Made by a program: the position numbers and the translations under genes
NCBI RefSeq assembly: GCF_003601975.1
Contig: NZ_QZWZ01000022.1
Span: forward strand, 1 to 64,000
DNA length: 64,000 bases
Origin: Mesorhizobium waimense
Lineage (GTDB): Bacteria > Pseudomonadota > Alphaproteobacteria > Rhizobiales > Rhizobiaceae
Reading direction: 5' to 3'
Shown: one piece after another, positions 53,930 to 62,716 of the stretch
How positions within the stretch are numbered: position 1 is the first letter of the stretch
Layout: each line of letters starts with the position of its first letter
The notes under the pieces: generated by a model
The model's database searches: none
Told to the model about the DNA's origin: nothing
The model's input: the letters and a program-made list of their open reading frames with translations, nothing else

Positions 53930-56089
53930 TCAGAGCGCCGACAGCGTCTCCGGCGCCTTGGGGGGCTCGAGCACGGGCGCTGCCTGGAACATCTTGGTCA
54001 TCTCCCGCAGCGTCTGCGTGGTGCGGCTGGACAGCACCGGCGGGCGCTCGGCAGCGGCTTCGGCCTCGGCCTGCTCGGCGTTCTTCTTTGCCGCCTCCTC
54101 GGCCTTGGCCGCGACTTCGGGATCGACGAAGGGATGATCGAGGCCGGGGATCGGCTTGAGGTCGATGTTCTGGTGCGCGTAGACCATCAGCCGCTGCCAC
54201 ACCATCGCCGGCAGCGTGCCGCCCGTCATGTTCTTGGTCGGGGTGAAGTCGTCATTGCCGAGCCAGACGGCGGCCGTGTAGTTGCCGGTGAAGCCGACAA
54301 ACCAGGCATCGCGGTAGGATTGCGTCGTGCCGGTCTTGCCGGCGACGACGATGTTGGGAAGCAGGGCGCGCCGTGCCGTGCCGATCACCGGCACTGCCGC
54401 CAGCATGGTGTTCATGTATTTCAGCGCCTGTTCCGACAGCACGCGGTGCGGCGGCGGCGCGTCCTTGGCGAAATCGTAGACCACCTCGCCGGTGCGGGTG
54501 AGGAGCTGCGTGATGCCGTGCCGCGAACCGACGAAACCGTTCTGCGCGAACACGCTGTAGCCGGTCGCCTGGTCCATGACCGTCATGCCCGACGTGCCGA
54601 GCACCATGGTCTTGTGCCCTTCGAGCGGCGACTCCACGCCCATCGCCTCGGCCATCGCCTTGATCGGGCCGATGCCGAGATAGTCCTTGGCCAGTCGCAC
54701 CGGCACGGTGTTGATCGATTTGGCGATCGCGGTGATCAGCGTCACGTTGCCGGCCGAGCCGCCATTGTAATTGTGCGGCGACCAGCCGCCCCAGCTGATC
54801 GCGCCGCCTGATACCACCGAGTCCGGCGTGAAGCCGTGCTCCATCGCTGTGGCGTAGACATAGGGCTTGAAGGACGAGCCGGTCTGGCGCAGCGCCTTGG
54901 TGGCGCGGTTGAACTGGCTGGCGCCATAGTCGCGGCCGCCGACGATCGCCCTGACCGCACCATTGGTCTCGATAACCACCACCGCCCCTTCGGTGACGTT
55001 GTATTCCTTGCCGAACTGGCGCAGGTGGAATTCGACGGACTCTTCGGCCGCCTTCTGGATGTTGGCGTCGAAAGTGGTGTGGGCGACCAATGAGTGCTGG
55101 CCGGACTTGGCGGCGATCTTCTTGACCTCGTCGAAGGCCCAGTCGAGGAAATAGTCGGGACTCTTCTGTTCGCCGCGATCGACGACGTCGGCCGGATGCA
55201 GCCTTGCCTGCAGCACCTGGCCTTCGGTCATGAAGCCGGAATCGACAAGGTTCGACAGCACCACATTGGCCCGGGCACGCGCCGCGGGCAGGTTGATGTG
55301 CGGTGCGTATTTGGTCGGCGCCTTGAACAGGCCGGCCAGCATCGCCGCCTCGGCGAGGTTCAAATCCTTGACGCTCTTGCCGAAATAGAAGTCCGCCGCC
55401 GCCTCGATGCCGAAGGTGCCGCCGCCCATATAGGCGCGGTCGAGATAGAGCTGCAGGATCTCCTTCTTCGACAGATTGGCTTCCAGCCACAGCGACAGGA
55501 AGGCTTCCTTGATCTTGCGCTGCAAGGTGCGCTCATTCGAGAGGAACAGGTTCTTGGCCAGCTGCTGGGTGATGCTGGAGCCGCCCTGGACGACGGAATT
55601 GGCGCGCACATTCTCGAAGATCGCGCGCGACAAGCCGAGCACGTCGATGCCGTAATGGTCGAAGAAACGCCGGTCCTCGGTCGCCAGCACCGCCTTGATG
55701 ACATGGTCGGGCATCTCGTCGACCGGTACCGAGTCGCGCTGGATGATGCCGCGCTGGCCGATCTCGTTGCCATAGCGGTCGAGGAAGGTGACAGCAAAGT
55801 CGCCCTGCGTGCGCCAGTCGCCGGTGGTGATCTGGAAGGCCGGCAAGGCCAGCGCCAAGAGCACCACGATGCCGCCGGCGCCGATCGTAAACCCTTCGCT
55901 CAGCACCTCGATGATGCCGCGCCGCCAGCCTTTGACACGGAACCGCCGGGAAAAGATCGTCGCCGCTTCCCAGAACTGGCGCGCCCTGAAGCCGATCTCA
56001 TAAAGCGAAGAATCGAGCCACGCATCCACCGCCAGCAGCGCCGCTGCGATCGGACCTCTTCTCTTGCGTGGCATCAAAGGACTGGTCAT
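53930..56089 (-). CDS. Class A penicillin-binding protein (PBP1A family)
   Basis: A 719-residue bifunctional cell-wall synthase. A membrane anchor lies at about residues 68-88. The glycosyltransferase domain has the catalytic Glu at about 138 (VLATEDRRFFDHYGIDV) and the GGSSITQQLAKNLFLS motif. The transpeptidase domain has SxxK (GSSFKPY), SxN (SINTVPV) and KTGTT. The last about 60 residues are Ala/Glu-rich. ATGs at 56128, 56089 and 56074 are possible; I prefer 56089. Confidence 0.93.
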   Translation of the reverse strand: MTSPLMPRKRRGPIAAALLAVDAWLDSSLYEIGFRARQFWEAATIFSRRFRVKGWRRGIIEVLSEGFTIGAGGIVVLLALALPAFQITTGDWRTQGDFAVTFLDRYGNEIGQRGIIQRDSVPVDEMPDHVIKAVLATEDRRFFDHYGIDVLGLSRAIFENVRANSVVQGGSSITQQLAKNLFLSNERTLQRKIKEAFLSLWLEANLSKKEILQLYLDRAYMGGGTFGIEAAADFYFGKSVKDLNLAEAAMLAGLFKAPTKYAPHINLPAARARANVVLSNLVDSGFMTEGQVLQARLHPADVVDRGEQKSPDYFLDWAFDEVKKIAAKSGQHSLVAHTTFDANIQKAAEESVEFHLRQFGKEYNVTEGAVVVIETNGAVRAIVGGRDYGASQFNRATKALRQTGSSFKPYVYATAMEHGFTPDSVVSGGAISWGGWSPHNYNGGSAGNVTLITAIAKSINTVPVRLAKDYLGIGPIKAMAEAMGVESPLEGHKTMVLGTSGMTVMDQATGYSVFAQNGFVGSRHGITQLLTRTGEVVYDFAKDAPPPHRVLSEQALKYMNTMLAAVPVIGTARRALLPNIVVAGKTGTTQSYRDAWFVGFTGNYTAAVWLGNDDFTPTKNMTGGTLPAMVWQRLMVYAHQNIDLKPIPGLDHPFVDPEVAAKAEEAAKKNAEQAEAEAAAERPPVLSSRTTQTLREMTKMFQAAPVLEPPKAPETLSAL

Positions 56090-56252
56090 TCCAGAATTCC
56101 GCCCCACGCCGTGACCTGAGAGCCGCACACGGGCAACTTCAGGACGGCGCCCCGGAGAAGACTATTCGTCCATTTTAGCACTGCTCACAAGGGCAGCGAA
56201 GCCACACCGCGCGGTTTGTTGATGGTAAGGAAAATGCTTTGCCGCGGCGGCA

Positions 56253-56891
56253 TCACCGCGCCGCGATGAAGCGCATGAAATGCGCCACGTCGGCCTCGCT
56301 CGGCTCCTGGCCGGTGAAGCTGCGCAGATAGGCGGCGAGGTGGCTGACCCGGGCCTCGACCGGCTCCTTGAGGTCGAGCACGTAGTAACCGATCTGCATG
56401 TAGTAGAGCACACGGGCGCGGATGAAGGCGTCTTCCTCGTCATAGCCGTGCCGGCGATACATGTCGCGGATGGCGACGAGGCGCTCGTCGTCTGCCTGGT
56501 CGATCATGCGCCGCACATCGTCGGAGCGGCGCGCCCATTCGCGGATGGCAAAGTCCAGCCGGGGATCGAACAGGCGCTCGTCGGCCCAGCATTCGAAGAC
56601 ATTCATGACCCCCATGATGATGCTTTCGGCCGGCCGCTGGGCGCGTTCGACGATCGCCTTGGTGTTGGTGTCGTGCCAGTGTGCGAGCAACTGGTCGAGC
56701 AGGTCCTGGCGGCTCTGGAAATACCAGTAGAAGCTCGAGCGCGAGACGCCGAGCTTTTGGCCGAGCGGCAGCACGCGCACGCTTTCGATGCCGTCCGAAA
56801 TCAGCGTCTGCAGCGCCAGATTGATCCAGTCCCAGCGCGTCACCTTGATGTTGCCGGGCGTCGGCTCGTCCTGGGGTGCAATCATGATCAT
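56253..56891 (-). CDS. TetR-family regulator of the adjacent methylamine-type operon
   Basis: A 212-residue TetR regulator. The N-terminal HTH is recognisable (WDWINLALQTLISDGIESVRVLPLGQKLGVSRSSFYWYFQSRQDLL). The C-terminal half is a long-helix ligand domain. It is divergent from the dehydrogenase gene across a 112-base spacer with a 30-bp palindrome, the arrangement of a local repressor. ATGs at 56891 and 56885 are both possible. The ligand may be a methylated amine; this is inferred from context. Confidence 0.88.
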   Translation of the reverse strand: MIMIAPQDEPTPGNIKVTRWDWINLALQTLISDGIESVRVLPLGQKLGVSRSSFYWYFQSRQDLLDQLLAHWHDTNTKAIVERAQRPAESIIMGVMNVFECWADERLFDPRLDFAIREWARRSDDVRRMIDQADDERLVAIRDMYRRHGYDEEDAFIRARVLYYMQIGYYVLDLKEPVEARVSHLAAYLRSFTGQEPSEADVAHFMRFIAAR

Positions 56892-56933
56892 GACCGCACA
56901 AGTGCCATGGCGCGCAGCGGCGTGCAAGCAGTC

Positions 56934-56963
56934 TGTACACTAGTGTCTAGACACATATGTACA
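56934..56963. promoter_or_regulatory. Thirty-base palindrome: candidate TetR operator
   Basis: The centre is a perfect 12-bp palindrome GTGTCTAGACAC (56943-56954). It is flanked on each side, three bases away, by TGTACA (56934-56939 and 56958-56963). Only the two 3-base linkers break the symmetry. It lies between the divergent TetR and dehydrogenase genes, 41 bases before the latter. Confidence 0.75.
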
Positions 56964-57003
56964 GTGCCTGTATGGTGAGGGCCTCCAACGAGGGGAGAGG
57001 CTC

Positions 57004-59418
57004 GTGAAGTCACACTATCGCGCAGTCGTCATCGGGGGTGGGGTGGTCGGGGCCTCGGTGCTCTATCATCTGGCGCGCTTCGGCTGGAGCGATGTGGCGC
57101 TGATCGAGCGCGCCGAGCTGACGGCCGGTTCGACCTGGCACGCCGCGGCCGGCTTCCACGCGTTGAACGCCGACCCGAATGTCGCGGCGCTGCAGGACTA
57201 CACGATCAAGCTCTATCGCGAGATCGAGGCCGAGTCCGGCCAGAATGCCGGCCTGCACATGACCGGCGGCGTCAACATGGCCAGCGACCCGCAGCGCTGG
57301 GAGTGGTTGAAATCGGCCTGGGCGGTATTCCAATCGGTCGGCATCGAGACCGCCCGGCTGGTGACGCCCGACGAGATCAAGGCGATCTGCCCGATCGTCG
57401 ATGTCAGTGATGTGCTGGGCGGCCTTTACGATTCCAACGAAGGCCATCTCGACCCCTATGGCACCACCCATGCCTATGCCGGAGCTGCGAAAAAACGCGG
57501 CGCCGATGTCATCCTGCGCAACCGCGTGCTCGACCTCAAGCAGCGTGCCGATGGCAGCTGGGACGTCTTCACCGAACAGGGCTTGATCGTCGCCGAGCAT
57601 GTCGTCAACGCCGGCGGTCTCTGGGCAAAGCAGCTAGGCCGCATGGCCGGCGTCGATCTGCCGGTGACGCCGATGGAGCACCACTATTTCGTCACCGAGG
57701 ACATTCCCGAGGTCGCCGCGCTCGACAAGGAGCTTGGCCTCGCCGTCGATCTCGACGGCTTTGCCTATCTCCGCCAGGAGCGCAAAGGTGTTCTGCTCGG
57801 CGTCTACGAGCAGAACCCAAAACACTGGAACATGGATGGCGCGCCCTGGGATTACGGCATCGAGCTGATCCCGGAAGACATCGACCGCATCAGCCCGGAA
57901 CTCGCCAAGGCCTATGAGCGCTTTCCTTGTCTGGCGACGGCCGGCATCCGCAAATGGGTCAACGGTGCCTTCACCTTCACGCCCGACGGCAACCCGATCG
58001 TCGGACCGGTGCGTGGCTTGAGCAACTATTGGGTCGCCTGCGGCGTCATGGCCGGCTTCAGCCAGGGCGGTGGCGTAGGCAAATCGCTGGCCGAATGGAT
58101 GATCCATGGCGAGCCGCAGGCCGATATTTTCGGCATGGACATCGCCCGCTACGGCGCCTTCGCCGCCAACCGCGAATATTTGAAACAAACGACGCGGCAG
58201 TTCTATGCCCGCCGCTTCGTCATGACCTTCCCCAACGAGCGCCTGCCGGCCGGCCGGCCGCTGAAACGCCCCGGCGCCTATGACGGGATGACGGCGGCCG
58301 GATGCGAATGGACGTCGTCCTGGGGCCTGGAAATCCCGGCCTATTTCGCGCCGATGGGTTTTCGCGAAAACACCACGCTGAAGCGCTCCAACGCCTTCGA
58401 CATCGTCGGCGACGAGGCGCTGCAGGTGCGCCACGCCGCCGGTCTCGTCGATACCTCCGCCTTCTCCCGCTACGCTGTATCCGGGCCGGGCGCGGAAGCC
58501 TGGCTCGACCGGCTGCTCGCCTGCAGGCTGCCGAAACCGGGGCAGGCGAGGCTGGCGCCAATGCTTGGCCATGACGGAAGGCTGAAGGGCGATCTCACCG
58601 TCCTCAACTGGGGCGGCGGTGAGTACTGGATCATGGGTTCCTACTATCTCAGGGAATTCCACATGCGCTGGTTCGAGGCGCATGGCGCGGAGGGCGTTTC
58701 TGTCACCGACATTTCCGACACGATGACCGGCTTCCTCGTCACCGGGCCGCATGCGCGGGAAATCGTGGCGCGAACGACGCATCAGGATGTCTCGGCTGAT
58801 GCCCTTCCGTTCATGGCCTGCGGCGTGTTCGACATCGGCATGGCGCAAACGCGGGTTGCCCGCCTGTCGATCGCCGGTGAGGTAGGCTTCGAGATCAATT
58901 GTCCGGCCACCATGCACGCCACGTTGCGCGACACGCTGCTTACGGCCGGCGAGGATCTCGGCCTGGCGGAAGTCGGCTTCTATGCGCTTAATGCGCTTCG
59001 GCTGGAAAAGAGCTTCGGCATCTGGTCGCGCGAATTCACACAGGCCTACACGCCCGGCCAGACCGGGCTCGGCCGTTTCATTGCCTTCGGCAAGGGCGAT
59101 TTCATCGGCCGCGATGCCGCGCTGAGGGAGCGCGATGGCGGTGGCGCCGGGCAATGCCTGGTGACGCTGGAGGTCGATGCTGTCGACGCCGACGCCAGCG
59201 GCTTCGAGCCGGTCTGGCACAAGAGCCGGCGCGTTGGCTTCGTCACCTCGGGGGGCTATGGCTACACGGTCGGCAAGAGCTTGGCGTTGGCGCTTGTCGA
59301 AAGTGATTTTGCTAGGGAAGGTACCGCGTTGACGGTGCATGTCGTCGGCGTTGAGCAGCCGGCGCGCGTCATTCCGACCTCACCCTACGACCCCGAGGGC
59401 AGGGCGATGCGTCAATGA
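57004..59418 (+). CDS. FAD-dependent dimethylglycine/sarcosine dehydrogenase-like protein with GcvT domain
   Basis: An 804-residue protein with three domains in order. First comes an FAD-binding DAO domain (AVVIGGGVVGASVLYHL; GSTWHAAAGFH, where the His is the usual covalent-FAD site of this family). A middle FAO_M domain follows (about 370-425). Last is a folate-binding GcvT domain (about 430-790; TGFLVTGPHAREIV, GEVGFEINCP, ALRLEKSFGIWSREFTQAYTP). Such enzymes oxidatively demethylate N-methylated glycines and pass the one-carbon unit to tetrahydrofolate. The start is GTG behind GAGGGGAGAGG. The mttB-like gene follows after 12 bases. Confidence 0.9.
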   Translation: MKSHYRAVVIGGGVVGASVLYHLARFGWSDVALIERAELTAGSTWHAAAGFHALNADPNVAALQDYTIKLYREIEAESGQNAGLHMTGGVNMASDPQRWEWLKSAWAVFQSVGIETARLVTPDEIKAICPIVDVSDVLGGLYDSNEGHLDPYGTTHAYAGAAKKRGADVILRNRVLDLKQRADGSWDVFTEQGLIVAEHVVNAGGLWAKQLGRMAGVDLPVTPMEHHYFVTEDIPEVAALDKELGLAVDLDGFAYLRQERKGVLLGVYEQNPKHWNMDGAPWDYGIELIPEDIDRISPELAKAYERFPCLATAGIRKWVNGAFTFTPDGNPIVGPVRGLSNYWVACGVMAGFSQGGGVGKSLAEWMIHGEPQADIFGMDIARYGAFAANREYLKQTTRQFYARRFVMTFPNERLPAGRPLKRPGAYDGMTAAGCEWTSSWGLEIPAYFAPMGFRENTTLKRSNAFDIVGDEALQVRHAAGLVDTSAFSRYAVSGPGAEAWLDRLLACRLPKPGQARLAPMLGHDGRLKGDLTVLNWGGGEYWIMGSYYLREFHMRWFEAHGAEGVSVTDISDTMTGFLVTGPHAREIVARTTHQDVSADALPFMACGVFDIGMAQTRVARLSIAGEVGFEINCPATMHATLRDTLLTAGEDLGLAEVGFYALNALRLEKSFGIWSREFTQAYTPGQTGLGRFIAFGKGDFIGRDAALRERDGGGAGQCLVTLEVDAVDADASGFEPVWHKSRRVGFVTSGGYGYTVGKSLALALVESDFAREGTALTVHVVGVEQPARVIPTSPYDPEGRAMRQ

Positions 59419-59430
59419 GGAGGAACTGCC

Positions 59431-60984
59431 ATGGTTGATGACGCTGCACGCGACACCAGGCGCGAGCGCAGGCGTGGACGCACCGGCGAGGCCGGCAGCG
59501 AGTCCAGCCGCCGCCCGGACTATCGGTCACTCAAGAACCCTTTCCTGCCGCAGCCAGTCTTTTCGGACGACCAGGTGGCGGCGATCCACGATACGGCACT
59601 GCGCGTGCTTGAGGAACTCGGCATCAAGGTGCTGCTGCCCGAGGCGCGTGAGCGTTTTGCCCGCGCCGGCGCGCTTGTCGACGAGGACAGCCAGATGGTG
59701 CGCATCGGCCGCGACATCGTGGCGACAGCACTTGCCTCGGCGCCAAAATCCATCAGGGCGCTGGCGGGCGATCGTAGCCGCGACCTGATGCTCGAACTCG
59801 GCTCGATGACCTTCCTCGCCGGGGCCGGGGCGCCCAACGTCACCGATCTCGAACGCGGCCGGCGGCCGGGAACGCTTGCCGCTTTTGAGGAATTGACCAA
59901 GCTGATCCAGCATTTCGACGTGCTGCATATGCTTTGCCCGTGCATAGAGCCGCAGGATGTCGACAACCGCTTCCGCCACTACGCCGTCAACCGCGCCCAG
60001 CTGACGCTGTCGGACAAAGTCCCTTTCATTTTCGCGCGCGGCACGCCGCAGGTCGAGGACGGGTTCGAGATGATCAGGCTGGCGCGCGGCCTCTCCGAAG
60101 AAGAATTCCTTGCCGGCGCCCATTGCTACACCGTCATCAACACCAACTCGCCACGCCAGCTCGACATCCCGATGGCGCAAGGCATCATCGACTTCGCCCG
60201 CGCCGGCCAGGTGTCGATCATCACGCCCTTCTGCCTGGCCGGCGCCATGGCGCCGATCACGGTGGCCGGCGCACTGACGCTGCAGCATGCCGAGGCGCTG
60301 GCGGGCTTGACCCTTGCCCAGATCGTGCGGCCGGGTGCGCCGGTGGTCTACGGCTCGTTCTCCTCCAATGTCGACATGAAGTCGGGCGCACCGGCCTTCG
60401 GCACGCCGGAGCACGTCAAGGCGACGCTAGGGGCCGGCCAGCTGGCGCGCTTCACCGGCCTGCCCTGGCGCTCCGGCGGCGGCAGCGCCGCCAACATTTC
60501 CGACGCGCAGGCAGCCCACGAAACGCAGTTCGCGCTCTGGGGTTCGGTGCTAGCAGGCGCAACGGTCTGCATCCACGCCGCCGGCTGGTTGGAAGGCGGC
60601 TTGAGCGTCTCCTTCGAGAAGCTGATCACCGACATAGAGGCGCTGCAGACGGTCGCGGAACTCTGCGCATCAACACCAGGCGACGAGGATGCGATCGGCT
60701 TCGAAGCCATTGCCGAAGTGCAGCCGGGCGGGCATTTCTTCGCGGCCGGCCACACAATGGCGCGCTACCGCACAGCCTTCTACGAACCGCTGGTGGCCGA
60801 CTGGTCGAATTTCGGCAACTGGACGCAGGCCGGCTCGAAGAGCGCGACCGAGCGTGCAACGGGTATCTGGAAGCGGCTGGTCGCCGACTTCCAGCCACCG
60901 GCATCCGTCGCTGCTACGTCAGGCATCCTCGATGAGTTCATCGCACGCCGCACCGAACAGGGCGGCGCGGCACCCGTCTCGTGA
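59431..60984 (+). CDS. Non-pyrrolysine MttB-type (trimethylamine methyltransferase family) protein
   Basis: A 517-residue TIM-barrel protein of the trimethylamine/glycine-betaine methyltransferase family. Recognisable blocks are LRVLEELGIKVLLPEARERFARAGALVD, MLELGSMTFLAGAGAPNV and GLPWRSGGGSAANISDAQAAHE. There is no in-frame amber codon, so it lacks pyrrolysine and resembles MtgB-type glycine-betaine methyltransferases. The N-terminal about 35 residues are very Arg-rich. It is 12 bases behind the dehydrogenase gene. Betaine or another quaternary amine is the likely substrate, by analogy. No corrinoid protein gene is visible nearby. Confidence 0.9.
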   Translation: MVDDAARDTRRERRRGRTGEAGSESSRRPDYRSLKNPFLPQPVFSDDQVAAIHDTALRVLEELGIKVLLPEARERFARAGALVDEDSQMVRIGRDIVATALASAPKSIRALAGDRSRDLMLELGSMTFLAGAGAPNVTDLERGRRPGTLAAFEELTKLIQHFDVLHMLCPCIEPQDVDNRFRHYAVNRAQLTLSDKVPFIFARGTPQVEDGFEMIRLARGLSEEEFLAGAHCYTVINTNSPRQLDIPMAQGIIDFARAGQVSIITPFCLAGAMAPITVAGALTLQHAEALAGLTLAQIVRPGAPVVYGSFSSNVDMKSGAPAFGTPEHVKATLGAGQLARFTGLPWRSGGGSAANISDAQAAHETQFALWGSVLAGATVCIHAAGWLEGGLSVSFEKLITDIEALQTVAELCASTPGDEDAIGFEAIAEVQPGGHFFAAGHTMARYRTAFYEPLVADWSNFGNWTQAGSKSATERATGIWKRLVADFQPPASVAATSGILDEFIARRTEQGGAAPVS

Positions 60985-61000
60985 CCGGGGCATGCGCCCG

Positions 61001-61165
61001 TTACATCGGGCGCTTGTCGCCGGCCTTTTGCGGGTCGCGGCGGATCGTGCCGGAATCGGCTTTCCTGTGCTTGTCGGCGGCAAGCCGGCGAATGCGGTCG
61101 AAGCGGCTTTCCTCGGCTGGTTCAGTCGCCGGGACGGTATTTGGCTTCGGTACGAACGTAATCAT
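61001..61165 (-). CDS. Short basic protein (54 residues)
   Basis: A small frame starting MITFVPKPNTVPATEPAEES and ending KAGDKRPM. It is highly charged with an Arg/Lys-rich centre (RIRRLAADKHRKAD). An AAGGAA ribosome site lies 8 bases upstream of the ATG. It fills the gap after the mttB-like gene on the opposite strand. I recall similar short Rhizobiales proteins but cannot name a function. Confidence 0.6.
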   Translation of the reverse strand: MITFVPKPNTVPATEPAEESRFDRIRRLAADKHRKADSGTIRRDPQKAGDKRPM

Positions 61166-61266
61166 TTGTCGATTCCTTGCCGCTGGACCGCGCCGGGGAA
61201 GATGCCCCGGCGGCTGTCTTTCAGGCTCTCGTGAAGAGTTCGTTTGTCTCGAAGAGGTCGAAGAGT

Positions 61267-61656
61267 TCAGGCCGCGAGAGCGACCGCACAGCTCGTGGCG
61301 CCCAGCCTGTCGGGCGATGTTTCTCCGGGCATGGTCGCCCAGCCGCCTGTCTCAATGAACTGCCGCTTCTTGTAGCTGTCGGTCAGGGCTTTGAACTCGA
61401 CAAGCTTGGCAACGGCATCGGGCGCTGCGTTGAAGCGATCGACGCAGACGGCCGAGGCCAGTTTGCCGCGCGCTACATCGCCGGCCGTTGCCATCAGCGA
61501 GCGCGAGGTGCCGCCTGTCACCCATCCGCCCCAATTGAAACCGATGATCAGTGTGGCGATGAGGGTTACCGCGCATGCCCAGAAAAGCGTAGATTTGGCC
61601 GGCTGGTAGTCTTCCCATCGACGCGCGAGAGATGGCTTGCTGCTTTGTGTGGACAC
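61267..61656 (-). CDS. Small single-pass membrane protein, unknown function
   Basis: A 129-residue protein from a GTG start (VSTQSSKPSLARRWEDY) with AAGGAA upstream. One membrane helix lies at about residues 25-45 (TLFWACAVTLIATLIIGFNWGGW). The soluble part has a conserved-looking block AVCVDRFNAAPDAVAKLVEFKAL and a single ETGGWATMPG motif. It resembles uncharacterised Rhizobiales proteins. Confidence 0.72.
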   Translation of the reverse strand: MSTQSSKPSLARRWEDYQPAKSTLFWACAVTLIATLIIGFNWGGWVTGGTSRSLMATAGDVARGKLASAVCVDRFNAAPDAVAKLVEFKALTDSYKKRQFIETGGWATMPGETSPDRLGATSCAVALAA

Positions 61657-61975
61657 GGAACAGTTCCTTCTTTGAATTGGCGTTGGAATCAGTCGCCCGG
61701 CCGGTCGCGGACTGGCCGGAATTTCATGGGAATTTCTTTCTGGAGCCGGCATGGGCGACCGCTGCTCCTGTATAGGCGCATTGGCACTCGATAGATAGGA
61801 GTGCCAAGAATTATTCGTGCGATACGTGAAAATATTGAAACGTATTATTTTGCCAGATCGTTTTCCGATGTTCGCAATATCTCAAATATTTCAAAGTTTG
61901 AATATCGTCGACCGAATGCCTATTTATATCGAACAAGTTCGTTTTTACGATTTCAAGCGCAACGGAGATTTGTCG
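61657..61975. other. AT-rich gene-free stretch
   Basis: 319 bases between two small genes. From about 61795 to 61950 the DNA is much richer in A and T than the rest of the window. It contains a 13-bp odd palindrome TTCAAAGTTTGAA (61890-61902). It probably holds the promoter of the downstream small-gene pair and could be a binding region for an AT-preferring regulator. Confidence 0.45.
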
Positions 61976-62230
61976 ATGGCCGATGGCAATCAAAGTATCA
62001 TGGAAAAAGCTGAAGCCCGCTTTGTCGACAAGCAGAAGAAGACTGCGGAGCGAAACAAGGCGACAGCCGAATATATGTCCGAGGCCAAGGCCCGGATCAT
62101 CAAGACGACAAGGCTGCGCGAATTGCGGCTGGCCAAGGAAGAGGCCGATCGCGTGGCGGAGGCCCTGAATCCGACGCCGAAGAAGAAGCGGGTGATCAAG
62201 AAGGTCGCCGCAACGGAGGTCAAGTCATGA
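61976..62230 (+). CDS. Small highly charged protein, unknown function
   Basis: An 84-residue Lys/Glu/Ala-rich helix-forming protein (QSIMEKAEARFVDKQKKTAE, TTRLRELRLAKEEADRVAEAL) with a basic tail (PKKKRVIKK). GGAGA lies before the ATG at 61976. Its last codons overlap the next gene as ATGA, so translation is coupled. Confidence 0.65.
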   Translation: MADGNQSIMEKAEARFVDKQKKTAERNKATAEYMSEAKARIIKTTRLRELRLAKEEADRVAEALNPTPKKKRVIKKVAATEVKS

Positions 62231-62493
62231 GCCTTACGTTCCCCAATCGCAGCCGCAGCTATGACGCGGCGGGTCGACGCATCCGATTTGTCGGCCATGA
62301 CGGCATGTTCCAGATTTCCTTCTCGGTCGCTGCGGATGCGATGTCGAAGATGCGACCCGAAACCGCAGCCGACGAGGCCGGCTATCTCACCGCCTTCGAT
62401 ATGGCCAGCAGCGCCATATACGACGTCGCCAGGACGGCCTACGACCGCACCCGCAAGAGCATGTATGTGCTGACCGCGGCTGATTTTCGCTAA
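62227..62493 (+). CDS. DUF1488-family protein
   Basis: An 88-residue protein beginning MSLTFPNRSRSYDAAGRRI and carrying RFVGHDGMFQISFSVAADAM, typical of DUF1488 proteins. The family is small and uncharacterised. The 4-base overlap with the upstream gene points to a two-gene operon. Confidence 0.78.
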   Translation: MSLTFPNRSRSYDAAGRRIRFVGHDGMFQISFSVAADAMSKMRPETAADEAGYLTAFDMASSAIYDVARTAYDRTRKSMYVLTAADFR

Positions 62494-62510
62494 CTGGGTC
62501 GCGCGCGCGG

Positions 62511-62700
62511 CTCCCCGAAGACGAGTTGCTTGGCGGCGCATGCCGCGGACACCGCTATCGATCCAGCTCGATATCCCGATGGCGCGGGCATCATCGATTT
62601 CGCCCGCGATCACGCCCTTTCCAGTTTCCAGTTCGCGCCGTCGACACCGCCGGCCTGCTCGACGACTTCATCGCGCGCCGCACCGCGGAGGGCGGGGCGC
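62511..62700 (+). pseudogene. Decayed second mttB-like gene (collapsed fragment)
   Basis: Three blocks match the intact mttB-like gene in order and orientation. Bases 62511-62539 match 60091-60119 at 24 of 29 positions. Bases about 62562-62607 match the stretch near 60157-60202 that encodes QLDIPMAQGIIDFAR. Bases about 62619-62700 match the last codons (LDEFIARRTEQGGA) near 60888-60968. The sequence between the blocks is deleted and frames are shifted, so no protein can be made. Differences are spread out, suggesting an old paralogue rather than a fresh duplication. Confidence 0.75.
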
Positions 62701-62716
62701 TACGGTGTCTTGAGGC

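Noticed and set aside
57634..59340. A 568-codon minus-strand frame opposite the dehydrogenase gene
   Set aside because: It is antisense to three recognisable domains, and its own product resembles no family.
59431..60984. Pyrrolysine-containing MttB
   Set aside because: The frame runs through without any in-frame amber codon, so pyrrolysine is not encoded.
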